Source: Tyto alba (lineage: Eukaryota > Chordata > Aves > Strigiformes > Tytonidae). From it: DNA of 64,000 nucleotides. The notes beneath the pieces are model-generated. The model worked only from the letters and a program-made list of their open reading frames with translations. It had not been told where the DNA came from and made no database searches. The translations under genes were made by a program, and so were the position numbers. Of this stretch, positions 24,601 through 38,869 are shown in pieces (position 1 is the stretch's first letter; every line of letters starts with the position of its first letter). Where the stretch lies: NCBI RefSeq assembly GCF_018691265.1, contig NW_024881313.1, positions 4,580,501 to 4,644,500 on the forward strand, written 5' to 3'.

Positions 24601-27600
24601 ATACTGGCACAAGGTTAAAAACTGGAAAATAATTCAGTATGATTATGGGGTTTTTATTACCCGGTCTTGATAGTATTTAAATGTAAAATCACAGGGGAGA
24701 GCTGAAAGAAATGAACACTCTGTGTACAGAGTGAACTAGTGTATTTCCTGCCCATACTTCCTTTTACAAAGTAATAAAGTTGCTGTATTGGTCAACTATT
24801 GTCATGTCAAAATTATACAAATAAAAGTTTAGGACAAAAATAAGTCAAATTCAGAATTTCATCAGGCAGATCTGCATCAGAAGAGTACATTTTTATTACG
24901 TATTCATTATTGTAATAAAGTCTGTATCTGCAGAACTATTTGCAGAGATATATCTGTAGCAAATGTTCTTGTACCCCTGTGTTTTAGTCTTTTTAAATGT
25001 TCTTTTTATGTAGGTGGAATGGAAGGTAAAAGTGAATAGAAAATTTTATGGAGAAAAATACGGTGAAAAAAATTTTCCCTGGGTGTACACCTAATGATAA
25101 AGGAGGGAGCAACACCTTATTCTTTTGCATATTAGAGATTTGTATATCTTTTGGAGGGAGCCATTGTAAAATTTGGGTTTGTTTTCTTCATTGAACTGTA
25201 CAAATATTTTTTGTCCATTGCCACTCTTTACAGGTGCCTCTGTTAGGCCATGTCCTTGCCCATGTCTGCAATTATTTTTTTTCTCCTTTCCAAAGTCTCA
25301 AGTCTACAGTTTATCTTTTGGCAAGTTCTGTGAAATATTGGGAAGTGTTTATTATTTATTCTTTTGCTTGTATCACATGTTAAAATCTCGCAGATTAACT
25401 ATATTTGTGTTGTTATGTTGTGAGAGTTGGATGGAAGCTTGCTATATGGAAATAAGGGCTCCCATCTGTTTTGGAATAAATTACTTGTCATAGTGTCTTT
25501 ACAAGGTGAACACTTGTCATAGATATCCTTCTGTTTCTATCTTGATTATATTTCTGACTTGACCACTTCAGTTTTTGGAGAACTTGAAAATTGCTGAAGA
25601 ATGACCTTACAGACTCTGTTATTAATCTCGCATACATACAGGGATGGTTTTCACAGAAAACAATCAGTACACTGCTCATAATGAGCTGAGGCAAGGAACG
25701 TACATGTTCCTACTTCGTTATCTTCTTCCTTTGGTTTATATTTCGATAGAAGGGGATTAAATTTTGTAAAAGCAAATGAGCTAGGCTTTTGCACCAAGTT
25801 AAATACTGCAAGAATTGCATTCAGGCCCACACATATACTCTCTTCTTCTGGGCCCATTTGACGTCTGCTCTTAATATTTACGTATACGTTGAGTCTATTC
25901 TTAATTCCTTTATGAGAATAGTCTCTGAGAAGAAGCATGGTGGTTGCTGGGAATGCGGGAGAGGCAAGCTACCCAACAGCTGCTGTTGAAAGGATTCCAA
26001 CACCATGCCAAAGCCACCTTCCATGCAAAGGATCTCTTCTGTCTCAAGAGTATTCCAGTGAGCCCGGGAAAAACCCTGGCTGCCATCAGTAAGTGACTGG
26101 ATGCAACAGGCTGGGTAGCCAAATTGAATCATTACAAAAGGAGAGAACCAGATGTTTTCTGGCAGCTCAGATGAATGGAAGATCATGGTAGACATAAAGG
26201 TTGCTCTTTTTAACCCTTTAAAATGACCTTTAAACTGTGGCAGCGGCCCTAAGTGAACCAATTCTGATCTAATGAGAGATCTACTTCTCTAATCTCTCTG
26301 AGTTCTGTGTCTGCTTTCAGAACAGACAAACTACGTCTATCTTATTCTTCCTTTCTGTTCTGCACTTTTCACTACTTGCTCCCACTCTGTGAATCTAGAA
26401 TTACTATGGGTGGTAGAGTTCCCTCACAACCCCACAATTTCATCTCTATATTGTGAACTGGATATCTGTAAAAAAAGAAAAAAAAAATGTATCTTTTACA
26501 AGTCCTTCTAAATTATTTTCTGCACTTGAGAGTAGAAAAGAGGAAGATACATTGGCTGTTTTGTGGCTATGATGACAAAAGTACATTCAATTAAATTGTA
26601 AGACAACAAATTAAGATACGTGATCAAGCAGCATGGAGTCAGAAACGGTTCTGTGTTGATAAATATAAAGTGGTACTCACTAAGGAAAAAACACTTGATT
26701 AACTCCTCATTGCTGCCTGATTTTGAATTAGCTGAATGCACTTAAGACATTTTATTTTTTTTAAACCACTCACTGTATATCCTTGCATGCTAATTAGTGA
26801 AAACTTCTGCTTAATATGGATCAGCATACAAAACAAATAAAAGTTAGCATATATGAGAAGCAGGTCTGAAAAAATACTACTAAAATGTAAATCCAATATA
26901 GAAATTAGTGATGTGCCACACAGCTTTATGGCTAACATATTGTGGTTGTACTGCTTTCACAAGGATGCAGCTAAAGCGGGGAGACTGTTGAAATGGAATT
27001 TGAAACAAAGGAAAAGGATTCAAATAATAATAGTTTCCTTTATAAAAATAAACCTCCTGAAGTAGGTAGTGGTGGAAGTATACACTGGCACAGTGTCGAC
27101 TGAATAAAGAGCTCATCCTTGTTTGGCTTTTCTCAAGGTATGATGATACAGGGTTATTCAACCAAATTCTAAGGCAACAAACTAAAAACCAGCACTCAAT
27201 TTTTTTCTAATGCAGTGCAGTATTAATATGTGAAATGAATACACTGATGTAAATTATCATTTAAGGCAGAAGCTTGTTAGGATTAAAGAATTAAATCAGT
27301 ATATATATCTACCAAGAACACCCACAGCTTCATTAGATGTGATTAAACAGAAATCTAGGAGGCATATATATTTTCATACTTCACTGCATCAGGTACCTAG
27401 GAAATGACAGAGGTTAAGAATAAATTATTTTCATGTTAGTCTCATGTAGGACTTCAGCCTTTCAGATTTGAAAAACAGAACCCCCTGATTTTTCTTCACT
27501 CTGGATTTTTTGAATGTGTTTGTGGGGGTTACTAAGCTGTTCAACCAGTTTTAATGAGAACCTTGAACCACATGAGCTTTAAAGCTGATGTTTCATATGA

Positions 27601-27968
27601 AACATCAGTGCAGAATACTGCATAATGCAGCAATAAAACTTGCTGTGAGAATTGCATGAACAGACTTTCTGATTTCTATGTCATTTCTGGAGGGAAAACC
27701 ACAGTACTTTTATAGCTTGGTCTAGAAATACCTGGGCAGTGCACCTCTTCTTACTTCTGATAAGGAACAAGAGGTTGGGATAAAAGAGTCAACAAAAGGA
27801 GTTATTTCTCCAGTGTCTGCTCGCATTCATTCTCTTGATGGGCAGTAGTTTCTTTGCAAGAAACTGAACTATTAGGAGCTTGGTTGTCAGTTCTGTGACC
27901 AAGGAATACAGAAAGTGAAATAACTAGTTAGGATCGATCAGTACTGAATAATAAGTGGTGGATCCTAT
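21670..27968. other. Large intron, segment 7
   Basis: AT-rich intron between the two LTRs, containing a 24-bp palindrome at 27585-27608. The stretch 23000-23560 is modestly GC-richer, and two overlapping frames there (23186-23435) resemble no family. The stretch 23720-24060 is pyrimidine-rich on the + strand. No exon or interspersed repeat was recognised. Confidence 0.6.
27585..27608. repeat. 24-bp perfect palindrome
   Basis: Twelve bases, CTGATGTTTCAT, are followed directly by their exact reverse complement, with no spacer. It can form a cruciform or serve as a symmetric protein-binding site, and it holds a central CATATG. Confidence 0.97.
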
Positions 27969-28603
27969 CATCTTATCCTTGTTTCAGCTGGGAAGGAGTT
28001 AATTTTCTTTTAGTAGCTCGTACAGGGTGTTTTGGATTTAGTGTGGAAATAATGCTGATAACACACTGATGTTTTAGTTGTTGCTAAAGTAGCACTTACA
28101 CTAAGTTAAGGATTTTTCAGTTTCTCATGCTCCACCAGTGAGCAGGTACACAAGATGCTGGGAGGGAGCATGGCCAGCACAGCTGACCCAAACTAGCTGA
28201 AGGGATATCCCATACCATAGGACATCATGCTCAGTATATAAACTGAGTTAGCAAGAAGGGTAGATCACTGCTCAGGGACTGTCTGGGTATCAATCAGCGG
28301 ATGGTGAGCAATTTAGTTGTGCATCACTCTGGTTTTGGGGGGATTTTTCCTTCAGTTTTATTTCTCTCTCTTTTTGTTATATCCCTTTTCATTGCTATTA
28401 TTATTATTATTAATAATAATAATGTTATTATTTATTAATGTTATTTTGTTTTATTTTATTTTAGTTATTAAACTGTTCTTATCTCAACCCATGAGTTTTA
28501 CTTTTTTTCCCAATTCTCCTCCCCATCCCACTGTGAGGGGGAGGAGTGAGCATGTAACCGCATGGTGTTTAGTTGCCAGCTTGGCCTAAACCACAACACA
28601 TCT
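27969..28603 (+). mobile_element. Solo LTR with 5-bp target-site duplication (ERVL-like, avian), sense
   Basis: The LTR proper is 27974-28598 (625 bp), from TATCCTTGTTTCAGCTGGGA to ...TAAACCACAACA. It is flanked by identical CATCT duplications at 27969-27973 and 28599-28603. The body follows a familiar avian LTR: a GGAGTTAATTTTCTTTTAGT start, a TATA box TATATAAA at 28235-28242 (CAGTATATAAACTG), an AT-repeat stretch near 28397-28437, an ATTAAA polyadenylation-like signal at 28467-28472, and a TTCTTATCTCAACCCATGAG block after it. Having one LTR with an intact duplication and no internal region means a proviral insertion collapsed by LTR-LTR recombination. The 5-bp duplication fits the ERVL class. 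It lies in the same orientation as HIBADH. Confidence 0.92.
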
Positions 28604-31600
28604 TGAGGGCATTTCTCAGGTGACCAAGTTAGCTGACATTAGATTTTCTCCATTTTATTGAAATACCTATCTTTGGATTATCTGTCCATGTTGTTTTTGC
28701 CAATGGAACATGGGTCAGTATTGCTTCTTTAACTTTCATTTATATGGTTGTATCTTGATTTGTAATAAATATTAATGTCATATAAATAGAGAAGATTATT
28801 CTGAATCTGACAACTTTATTTGCATTATAGTTACAAAAATTTTGTGGCAAACTTGACTTGATTTTGTCAGACACCAACAGCCTGAAGGTGGTGTCATCAG
28901 AGCTGTCCATATTGTTTTGTCTGGAACGTCATTCAGGATTACTTCAATGAAACAGAACTTTCCCAGAGTGCTAATTTATCCCTGAATAGGGACACTTGTG
29001 GTTTTTGTGGATAGAAGGTAGAATGAAACTAATTTTAGATTTTGTATTTTCTCAGACTTTTCTAGTTTCCCATTAAAATGCTTTTTCATGACACCTCCTT
29101 AAGAAGGAGAGGATAGAGAGAAGAATGTGAGTTCCATGCACATGCCTCAGTTGATTTTCACAAGAATATCTTTGGCTCCATTAGGAATGAGGCTCTTAAA
29201 GCTCCTTCAAAAGCTGTGCTCCTAAATCAAAACCAGATGTGCCAATCGTGTGCATTTCTGTTATACTTTTCTTTCATTCTTTTTCCCATCTATCCCTACC
29301 CAATTCAACAAAAATAATTTTATTTGGGAATGGTAATCTTTCTGACTTCAGTGGTGTTGTTTATACCATTTGTTAGGATCCTTCAGTAAGGCTATTAAGT
29401 TTTTGCTTAAGTTACCTTGCCTAACTGAATTTAGGTACCTTTAAAAAAACTGAAGGATAAACATGAGGTTGTTTCAAAATTATTCTTTTCTGTCTGTAAC
29501 AATTTTGTTCTGAATTCAAGCATCCATTTTCTGGTGTACTTGCAGATGTGTCTTATTTTCTTTATCATGTGCTCTGTTTTGTAAAAACATCTTTCCCTCT
29601 CCCTCCCTCCATTTTACAATCTTAGAAAGGTTTTACCCTTGTACAATTTTAGTCAGCTGTGTCCCTCCCCATCACTAGTACTTTTCTCTTTCACACTCCA
29701 GTCCCACTATCATATTTGTCTTTTGTTTCTCTTTTTCAAGAAATTGGGTGTGTTCTAAATATTGCAGATGTTTTATTTAGATTTGTTTGAGAATCTTCCT
29801 GTACTGTTGGTATGACCATGGTCCATGACCCAGTTATCTCAGGCCTTGGCAAACTGAGTATTTTAACTTCTCCTTGGCCTCTCACGATCCTTTGTCTCTC
29901 TGCTATTACCTTTCACCTAAAGTCTTAATTTCTTGCAGTCTGCTGGAAATGTCTTCCTGGAATCCTTTTCCTGGTTTCTGATCTCTGTCTGCATCGCATA
30001 TCTTCCCCTTTCAAGACTTAACACAGCAATGCCTCTCTCTCAAATGTATCTTTTTTCCCATCTCCCTTGCTCATGCCAAGTGTTCTGCCAGCACAGTGTG
30101 CTGTGCCATTTTTCCACTTTCTCCTAAAGCTTGACTCATGTCTTCCCTCACAACAGCTCAGGTTCCTAGGCATTAATCAACTCGTAGTCTTACAATTGCA
30201 TCTTAATATTTTTCCTCATAGTCTTCCAACACAGATTTTAAAAAAAAAATTGTTTAGCAGTCATTTTTTAAGACAAAACCTTTTGAGGGTAAAAGTTTTT
30301 TAAGTAAATCTCCCTCCAATCCTTTTCTCTTTACAGAAACTCACTGTTGAAAGGAGTTGAAAAGATGAATCAACACTTAGAAAGGCAACTTCATTCCTGT
30401 GAAGTGAAAGAGAACTTGGCTTGATTTATCATCTGCCCTGAGACCTGAACTGGTTTTAAAACACACTGCATGTTGATCTAGTGAAGTAACCGTGCTGTGT
30501 GTACCCCAGTACTCAATATAGTTGCATTCTTTGCTTTAGAAAACCTCTCCAGTATTCTTACTAACAGTATTTCTTTCGCTTGGTGGTAGTTTGAAACACA
30601 CAAATATTTTAAATTTGGCCCATATGCTAGATATAGATACTTAGACTAGTTGATTCTAGCTAACTGTTTTATCTGCTAACATTTCCTATGTCAGCTTTTG
30701 AATAACTTCTAAAAATGAAGGCATGCAATTTCACAATGATGTTCTGAGCAGAAACTTCTATTTATATACTGAGCAAATCGACTACATGATGCTTAACTCT
30801 TCCTCCTAAATCTTCACCAAACTTTTCTATTATACATTGTTGCATTTACATAATTCTCTAAATAAAATCTTTCATATCTCTGTACCAGGGAAAGCCACTA
30901 ATAGCTCAGACTACATCTAAATTAGATTCAGTAAATAAATACATGAAAGAAGTAGGTGGTTATTGCTGCAGCAGTCCTGCTAGTTGAACAAATCTAAACA
31001 CCAGCATGCTAGATAAAATGAGAAATCTTGCTTTTCATTACCTGTACCCATGTTAAAGCAAATACCTCAAGCACAATTCACTGCTTTCCTGAATATTCTG
31101 TTTCATGTTTATTTGTTTGCTTTATAAAATACTCATCACATGAGCTAGAATTCTGTCAAAGTTTTATAATTCCTGTTTCTAGTGGTAAATTATGTAGATA
31201 TTGTGGCTTTAACTCATGTTTGATTAGATGCCGTGTGTTTTTAAATTAATTTATCTCTAAGCTCTTTGCAAGGAATAGTAACCCACTGCAGAGAGGTTAC
31301 AGTACTATGGACTCTGTCTGTTCTGCCTTAATGATACAAGGGAATAGTTGAGCAAGAATAAATGAGGTACTTTTGGTGGGTAAAATGTGAGCTGACTGTC
31401 AGTGTGAGATTGGTTCTAGGAGCAGTTAGCCAGCAGTAATAGGGCACACTTGAGTAATTGAATTTGCATAACAAGGCGTGCTGAAGAGATCTGACAGGCC
31501 CAGAGATTTGTCTGGCTGGAGATCTCCAGATGGACGTGACCACACAGCAGCTGGGTGGCACGTTTCTCAGCATGGTCAGCAACACCCAGACTGTCAGCTG

Positions 31601-34600
31601 GCCGCTGCAATTGCAAAGCCCTGGCAGGCCAGCTGGTGGCTTCTGACAGCCAGTGGCCCCGTTAGAGAATCTTTTCATTCTGCCTGTCAGGGTACAGGAC
31701 CTGCAGGGACCAGTGGTAAGATGTAACAAGTCACCAGTGAGAGTTGTTAAGATGCTTCAGAAACCTGCTTCCGTTAAATAGCTGCTGCTCTACCACTGAG
31801 ACTGAACCTTCTGAAAGCTTTTTCCATCCTTTAACAAGGACAGGACTAACCTGTTCTCCAGCATTTTGTTTGGAAATCTATCACTTGGTGTTAGTTTCTG
31901 CATGTTTAGTTTCAATACCAGCATTTCTGCATCTAACCAAGCATGCCTAATCAGTGTCAGAAATGCATTTTAATGTACTTAATACTTTTGTAAGACAATA
32001 CTAGAGCTTTTTTCCCCTATACCCCCTTCCACAGGTATTAATATTGCTGTATTCTAGATTTAGCAGGTTCAGTTAAATGGAGCAGTTTATGGAAATGCAC
32101 TGTAAAAGAAAGTGTTAGTAACATTCAAGGCAACAACTATTTTACTTGGGTAGTGTGCACAAATATTCTGTATAGGTAGGAAAAGAATACGCATAATACT
32201 AGAAATCTCTTCCTCTGCCATCCTCCAAGAAATGATGTAAAACAATTCCTCTCTTGTTCCAGATTGCTTGGTCCTAACATCACTGACCCCCAGACACTAA
32301 GCATTAAGCTGTTGGACATAAAACTCTGTCCCCTCTCCCAAACTCGGGAAAGTTCCTGTTCACCAGTTTAGAATCCAGGTCATTCCACTCCCAAAACATG
32401 AATAAATCCACTAACAGGAGTTACACACTCTCATCCACTTACCATTTCTGTCCTCATTGATGTTACTTTTCCCTGTTTGCAAGGTGACATAGTAGAAACA
32501 AGTAGGTGCCTGCTGTCTAACTTACAGGCTACTGATTTGGGCAGTTGCTTTGCTGACGTATTTCCAACCCCCACAAACTGAGGAAACTAAGAATTTTTTT
32601 TATTGGATATAGTATCCCTAGCCATCCTAATTTCTTAAGGATCTTCTTGCTTCACTGAGTTTCTTAATTTACTTTCTTTCGGGAAGGCTGGAGGAGAGAC
32701 CTGTTTCCTACTATTCTTAAAGTGCCGGTGTCTGGATTGTTCCTATGGGATAGTCATCCATAGACTTCTGTCAAATCAGTAGCCCTAATTTTCACCTTTT
32801 TTCTGAAAAATTCTATGTCAAAGTTGAACATTAGTCCCTTCCTTCTTAAGGTGTTCTCTTTCTTTCTGGCAAGTAGTGTTCAGCCTTTATAAACCTGACC
32901 AGTCGATTCTGCCACCAGGTTTTCTGCCTTCCTTACTTGATTAGTCTTGTCACTTATGATCATGACTTACCTTATCACAACCTTCATCTAGTCCCTACCT
33001 TCCACTTCTGAAAGCTTGGGTACCTTTAACTGTCATGCCTAATTCTACTGTGGCCATGCTCTGTTACCACTCTCAAGTCAGGGCAACCTGGCTGTAGGCT
33101 CTTCCCTACCTACTTCAGAATTTGAAGGTAACAGGGGGACCCCTACAAGACTCCTCTAATTTAATGCTTCATCCCTCTGCAGATGGGCTGGGCTTCCCAG
33201 CCTGGACTTCAGGCTGGAGTCTTTTTTTTTGATGAAGAAAGATGTTGTACCCAACTGTGTTCAGGATACTTGGTAGCAGCAAAGGCCTTCTTGTGCACAG
33301 AGGACTCTGTATTGGTGAGAGCAGTGTGAAACAGCCTTATGAAGCATTCCATTCATTCAGTCTTCAAGTCTGCTCTAGCACATTAATTTAATGCTGGGTT
33401 CCTATTCCATTTCTCTGTAAACTGGCTCAAATTCCCTGCCTGAACAACTGCACCCTGGATTTAACAGGCTGGTGTCCCTCTGGCACTGTCTGGAATCAAC
33501 TGTATAATGTCCTATTGTAATTTATCTGTTTAATCCATCTTGTTCTCTTGCAGAATGTGTGAGTTCCCTTTTGTCTCAGGAAGAGATAGCTTACACTGTT
33601 AAAATAAGACCAAAAACCTCACAATTTGGAGGGATGGGTGGGTTTCTTTTCATCAAGAGCATTTTGATACCACCACAGAGACTGTCCAGAAAAGATTCAC
33701 TCATTTAAAAGGACTCCATATGAATGGAGAATTAATATGAGAAATTGTCAAAATAAAGACCACTTTGATTTTTTTATAGCCTTTAGACATTTTTATTTGT
33801 AGTTTTTCAAATTGACTGTAATAAATGCTTAGCATGCAATAAGTAATTTACAAAAAGTTCCACTTTGAAAGAAGTGGAATAATGCCATTAAACATTTTAA
33901 TTAATTTTTATATCTATTCATCAAAGAAGGCTGGAATAACAAGTTATAAATTTTGTTGAGTCCTGTGATGCTGCAATATAAAACTCACAAGATTTGGCTT
34001 GTAGAATGGGAACCTCAAAGCATTTCTGTTCAAACAGCAATGGAGACTGGGAAAATCACTGGTTTGCGTCCATCACAGTAAAAAAATAGGCATGTAGAGA
34101 ACATTTTCAACAGAACTGTCTTTCCTTGCCACCCTGAATTTTTTGTTACATATATAGCTTTGGGGTGGGGGAGTACTTTAAGTCTGATGTGTAGATAATC
34201 CCTGTAAATCCATATGCTAAATAAGCAGAAACCTTTTGAGTGGATTTTCATCTGATTCTGGAAATGTCCTTTTTAGGACATTAACCTGTCATTGAAAATT
34301 TTTTCACATTAATTTAAATACGATATTTCTGAGAAATACCATTTATTGACCAGTTTCTGCTGGCACAACAGTGCAAATCTCTAATCAAAACATTGAACAG
34401 CTATCTCAAGAAGAGACACTTAGCAACATTTGGAGATGCTTATATAATCATTTTGCTGTTTCCTGCATTGGGTTCTAGCTAACCCTTGACACAAGATGGA
34501 AAATAGCCTTTTTGAAATCAAGTGCTGCACCTTTGCTTCATGTAGGTGATTTTGATCCCTTTCCTTTCTGTTTGTGTGTATTTTGCACAAAGAAAGTGAG

Positions 34601-37600
34601 GAATTGTACTTGATATAAATATATAGAGGCTGCACAGAGACAAGGAATATAGTTTGAAAAAGCTGTACTGTACATATAGCAAAATGAATTGTTGAAATGC
34701 CAAAGTTCACTGTACATGTTTAGCCAAAAGTGATTAAGGGGCTGGTATTTCAAATGTTGTAGCAGGTATGATTACCTTCCCTGATAAGAGTGTAATGTTA
34801 GGCTATGTTTAGCAGATCTGATTACTGTCTGTGCATAGTTTGTGCCAATTTTAGTAAATTCTGTTGTGGATGCTTTACTTCTAAGCCAGTTGCTCAGTAG
34901 CTGGTTCAGGCATTTAATTTTTTATGGCATTTTGAATATTAAATTAAAATTTAGAGTAGTTATTTATTTAAAATTATATAGAATTAAATATTCTTTCCAA
35001 GTTTTTCAATAAACAACTGTCTTCCTTCTTTCCACCACTCTCCAGGAAAAGGGAGATACAAATGTCATCGAAGCCTTTTGATTTTTGAGGTTTCTCAGTA
35101 CAGAGAGCACAGATTGACTTCCCACTGTGACTCTGGATGTGTAGCCAAAAAAGTTTATATTAAGTAATCATATTTCTGTATTTTCCATACTAAAGCCCCC
35201 ACTGAACTATATTATGTTGATGAACAAGGGATACAGCAAGAGCCAGAGCCATACTTCATGTACATGATCCCCTGTTAATCTAAGAGAAGAGACAGAATAC
35301 AAAAACTAGGAAAACTTTGCTGTTTGAGAGTGTTTGTTAGAATTAAGTTTGTATTCTGAAATAAATCACTGTAGTTTACTTATCCTTCCCAGTTTCCTTA
35401 TCATTCTTTATGAATGATAGCTTATATCTCTGATTGAGCTACATTTGAGAACAATAATAAAAGAATACTTCATAATTGCATATTATAAGTCCAGAATAAG
35501 CACAGAAAAATTGCAGGATAACTTCTTAAAAACCTTATTTTCTGTGTTTATATCAAGCAAGTGCTATTCTTTCTTCATCTACATTCCTGTGTACTTAAAA
35601 GGTTAATTTGAAACTGTAATGTTGTCTCCCTATGAAAGCAAATGTATTTTTTAATTTTCATTTAAGAGCTTTTAAAACCATACTTTAAAAAAATATTCTA
35701 GCCACTGTTTTCTCTTTTACTAACATTTCAGAATGATCTTGGGCATTTTATAGATAGCTATAAACCAAGTAGAAGACATGCCAAATTACATTGTTTATTC
35801 CTGGTTTTTGCTTCCTCATTATTTTTTTGTGAGTGAGGAGGAAAAAACAGTGAATCTACTGAAGCAATTACATCCATGCTAAAATATTCTAGAGAATACT
35901 TGAAAATAGGAAGTTTTAGGCTATTCTCTGACTTCTTTCTTCAGTATTAACAATAATTACATCTTTTCAGTGTATATGATTCAGTGCATTTCTAATGCAA
36001 TCTGATTTTTCTAAATCAAAAATTTTGAACATAGAAAATATATGTGGTTTCTTTCCTTCCAGTGTAGGAATCGTGTAAGTTCTCTACTTCATTTTTGGTC
36101 CTTCCTTTCAGCTATATTCCTGGACAGGATACAGGTCTGTCCTCCATCCTTGCCTCTCCACCTTGCAAACCATGGTTATATCTTTCCTTGATTACTACAT
36201 GCACCTCCTCTCTAGTGTTGATATCTTCAACTTTACTAAGTTCATTTACAATGCTTGAGTTGCAAATAACATCTTTCTACCGTATTTTGGTTGGTTTGTT
36301 CTCTTATATGCTCCTCTTACATGATGAGAAAGAGTAGAAGTAAAAAAAACAAACCAAACCAAAACAAAAAAAAACAGCAGGAAAAAAAACACAGCAGGTA
36401 AATAAAGTGGACTGAAATACACAGGGTTTGGAAAATTGGTTTTATTTGTTTGTCATCTGCCTGCCTTTAGGCAAAAATAGCAGATCCCTTTTTTCTCTTA
36501 TTCATTGATGCTGTCTTCCATGTTGCCAGTGCTGTGATAAGCTGTCACCACCTTCAAGATACTTCTAAGATGGTTTGGGATTCTGTCTGTCCAACATAGG
36601 AATTCTGGTTAAACTGTTACTTAACACATGTTGTATCTTTGAAACCCTGTTTGTGTGCAGAATCTGACACCTGATGTGACTTGTAGTGTCTACCCAACAC
36701 AGTCAGGACTGTGGAGGGTTGTTACCTCAGTCTGAATGGACTTCTCTCTATTGCTGGATGTTGGTTGTATCAAGGAGCTGTTTGGAAAGGGGAAGAACAA
36801 GTTCCCACTCCCTTGTTCCTCTTCTCCTCCTGGAGACAAAAGTGGTGAAATGGGGTTTACTCGAACAGAACAAAAATGATTGTGGCAAACAGAGTCTCTA
36901 AAAGGGCTCATAGAATGAGTGGACAGCGAGGAACCACGGAGGCAAAGCAGCTTTTGATGGCAGAGAGGGCAACATAGCTTTGTGAGAGCAGAAGATGCAA
37001 TCTAACTGCAAGACTTGTAGGTGAGCTGATCTGCAATAAGAGGGCACCGTGATCATGAAGGTGGTCATCAGTTACAGATAATGGAAAGGATCTGGGGCGT
37101 CCCAGCAGACAAGTGTACAGTTTGTGCTTGATGGAGACCTAAATACAGCCTCTCTGTGTTTACACTTCTTGCTAGGTCTGATGCTTCCAAGAGTGAGCGC
37201 ACCATGATGCTGCATGGCAAACCCCTCTTTGCCTCTGTGAGTTCAGAGGAGGGTGCAGAAGAGGTTTTAAACTGCTGTCAGATCCTGTTTCCCATTCAGG
37301 CACACTGCAGCTAGCAATATTTGCAGCTACATGGGACAGCCTTTGCAAAACAAGCCAACTCTTATTAGTCAACTGGCATACAACCGTTTGGTTTCTGAAT
37401 GGAAAAGCAAAGCTTAAACATATGTCTGTGCTGGCAGCATGAATTACTTTCCTGCGTAAGCGTCCAGAATTCCTTTATTCCTTCTTTACATTTCCAGCAG
37501 AGCTCTGAGCTGGGAGTTCAGACATGAGGGTTCATGTTTTGTCCAAGTTTTAGTCAAGTCAGTTTGACATGTTCTTCTTTCCTTCGCTGCCAGCAGTTAT

Positions 37601-38868
37601 AAGTGAATACTTTGAGTGATCTTTCCTATCTCACCCACGGTCATTCCATTCATATGTGGGCAGTTTTGGGGATTTCACTCAGTTCTTCTGCAGTCCCTTG
37701 TCCTGAAAATCCCTTAACCCTTTCAGCACCATGTGATAACAATAAAAAGTGAGGGGTGAAACCACTGTGGTTTTCATTTTAAAAGTACCTGCAGCAGTTT
37801 TCACATGTTCTGCAGTACTATGTTTTAACAATAAACCATAGTAGTTACTATGCTTGTGCCAGTTAATATAATTTGACAGATAAACGCTATGTAGTCCTAC
37901 CAGTTTCAGTCTGGGTTATTTAAATACCGTGCTGTACAGAATCCTGAAAAGCTGGTTTAAAAGTTCTGCTTTTTTTTTCTGTAAGACTCCTAGCCAAGTT
38001 AAGTTAAAAAGAGATGTGGAGAAGATACAGCAAAATTGTACTAACCTCATTGTGACTGGTAAAAAGTGGAGTTTTTTCTTGTTTTCATGGTTTATTCTCC
38101 ACAGAGAATAGATAAATTTATGAAAATTGTATTGAGTGGGGCTGTATCATGATACTGAATTACAAAAGGAAAAATCCTCACTTTAAATGTAATAAAATGT
38201 GGGGGGTTTCCCCTTTATATTGATAAATATAACTGGCACAAGTTTCTAATCTTGAAGTGTATTGGTTTTACTGAGCTAAGGTAGCTTTCTTCTATGAGCT
38301 ATGCAACATCACTCATACAAACTATTTGCAGATCGGTATTTTTATTGCCTCATTGATCTTAGAAAAGCAAGAACAATTTCTGATCATTTCCTGATATGAA
38401 CTGACAGTAGCAAGTCCTACACTAGCTTATTCTAATTATTTTTCTTATTTTTATCAACCTGGGGTTTGTATTTGGACAGCCATTTTGAAATGTTTCACTG
38501 TACATCAAAATAATAGGTCCTAATGGATTGCTTCCTGCTTGACTAGACAAAAGTATTTATTAAAAAAAAAAAAAATGTACCTTAGCATGTTTAAAAGAAA
38601 CAGTAGAGCAAAATAAAGTAGATTTTCTGTTAATGGCTTTGCTTGATCAGGTATTTATATTCTGTGTATGGTTTTATTATATATTAAATTCTGACAATAA
38701 GGTAGCTTTTCCTCTCTGAGGTCAGTGGTGTTCAGATTAATCAGGCTGACATTTCATGCCAGTGGGTCATGAACTGTTGATAATAGCATTAAATGGTGAT
38801 TCACTTGCTGCGGGGAGCACAGCTCATTATCCAGTCACTATATTAAATCATCGCCACAAACAGCTAGA
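28604..38868. other. Large intron, segment 8
   Basis: This is mostly AT-rich intron. Stretches at about 29560-30130 and 32700-33560 are unusually pyrimidine-rich on the + strand. A GC-richer patch at about 31480-31720 bears overlapping chance frames on both strands (133 codons, minus). An A-rich low-complexity run covers 36341-36405, and an A13 run lies at about 38562-38574. No exon, CR1 or LTR was recognised with confidence. Confidence 0.55.
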
Positions 38869-38869
38869 A

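Noticed and set aside
31328..31729. 133-codon minus-strand frame
   Set aside because: It overlaps other open frames on the opposite strand and resembles no protein. A composition effect.
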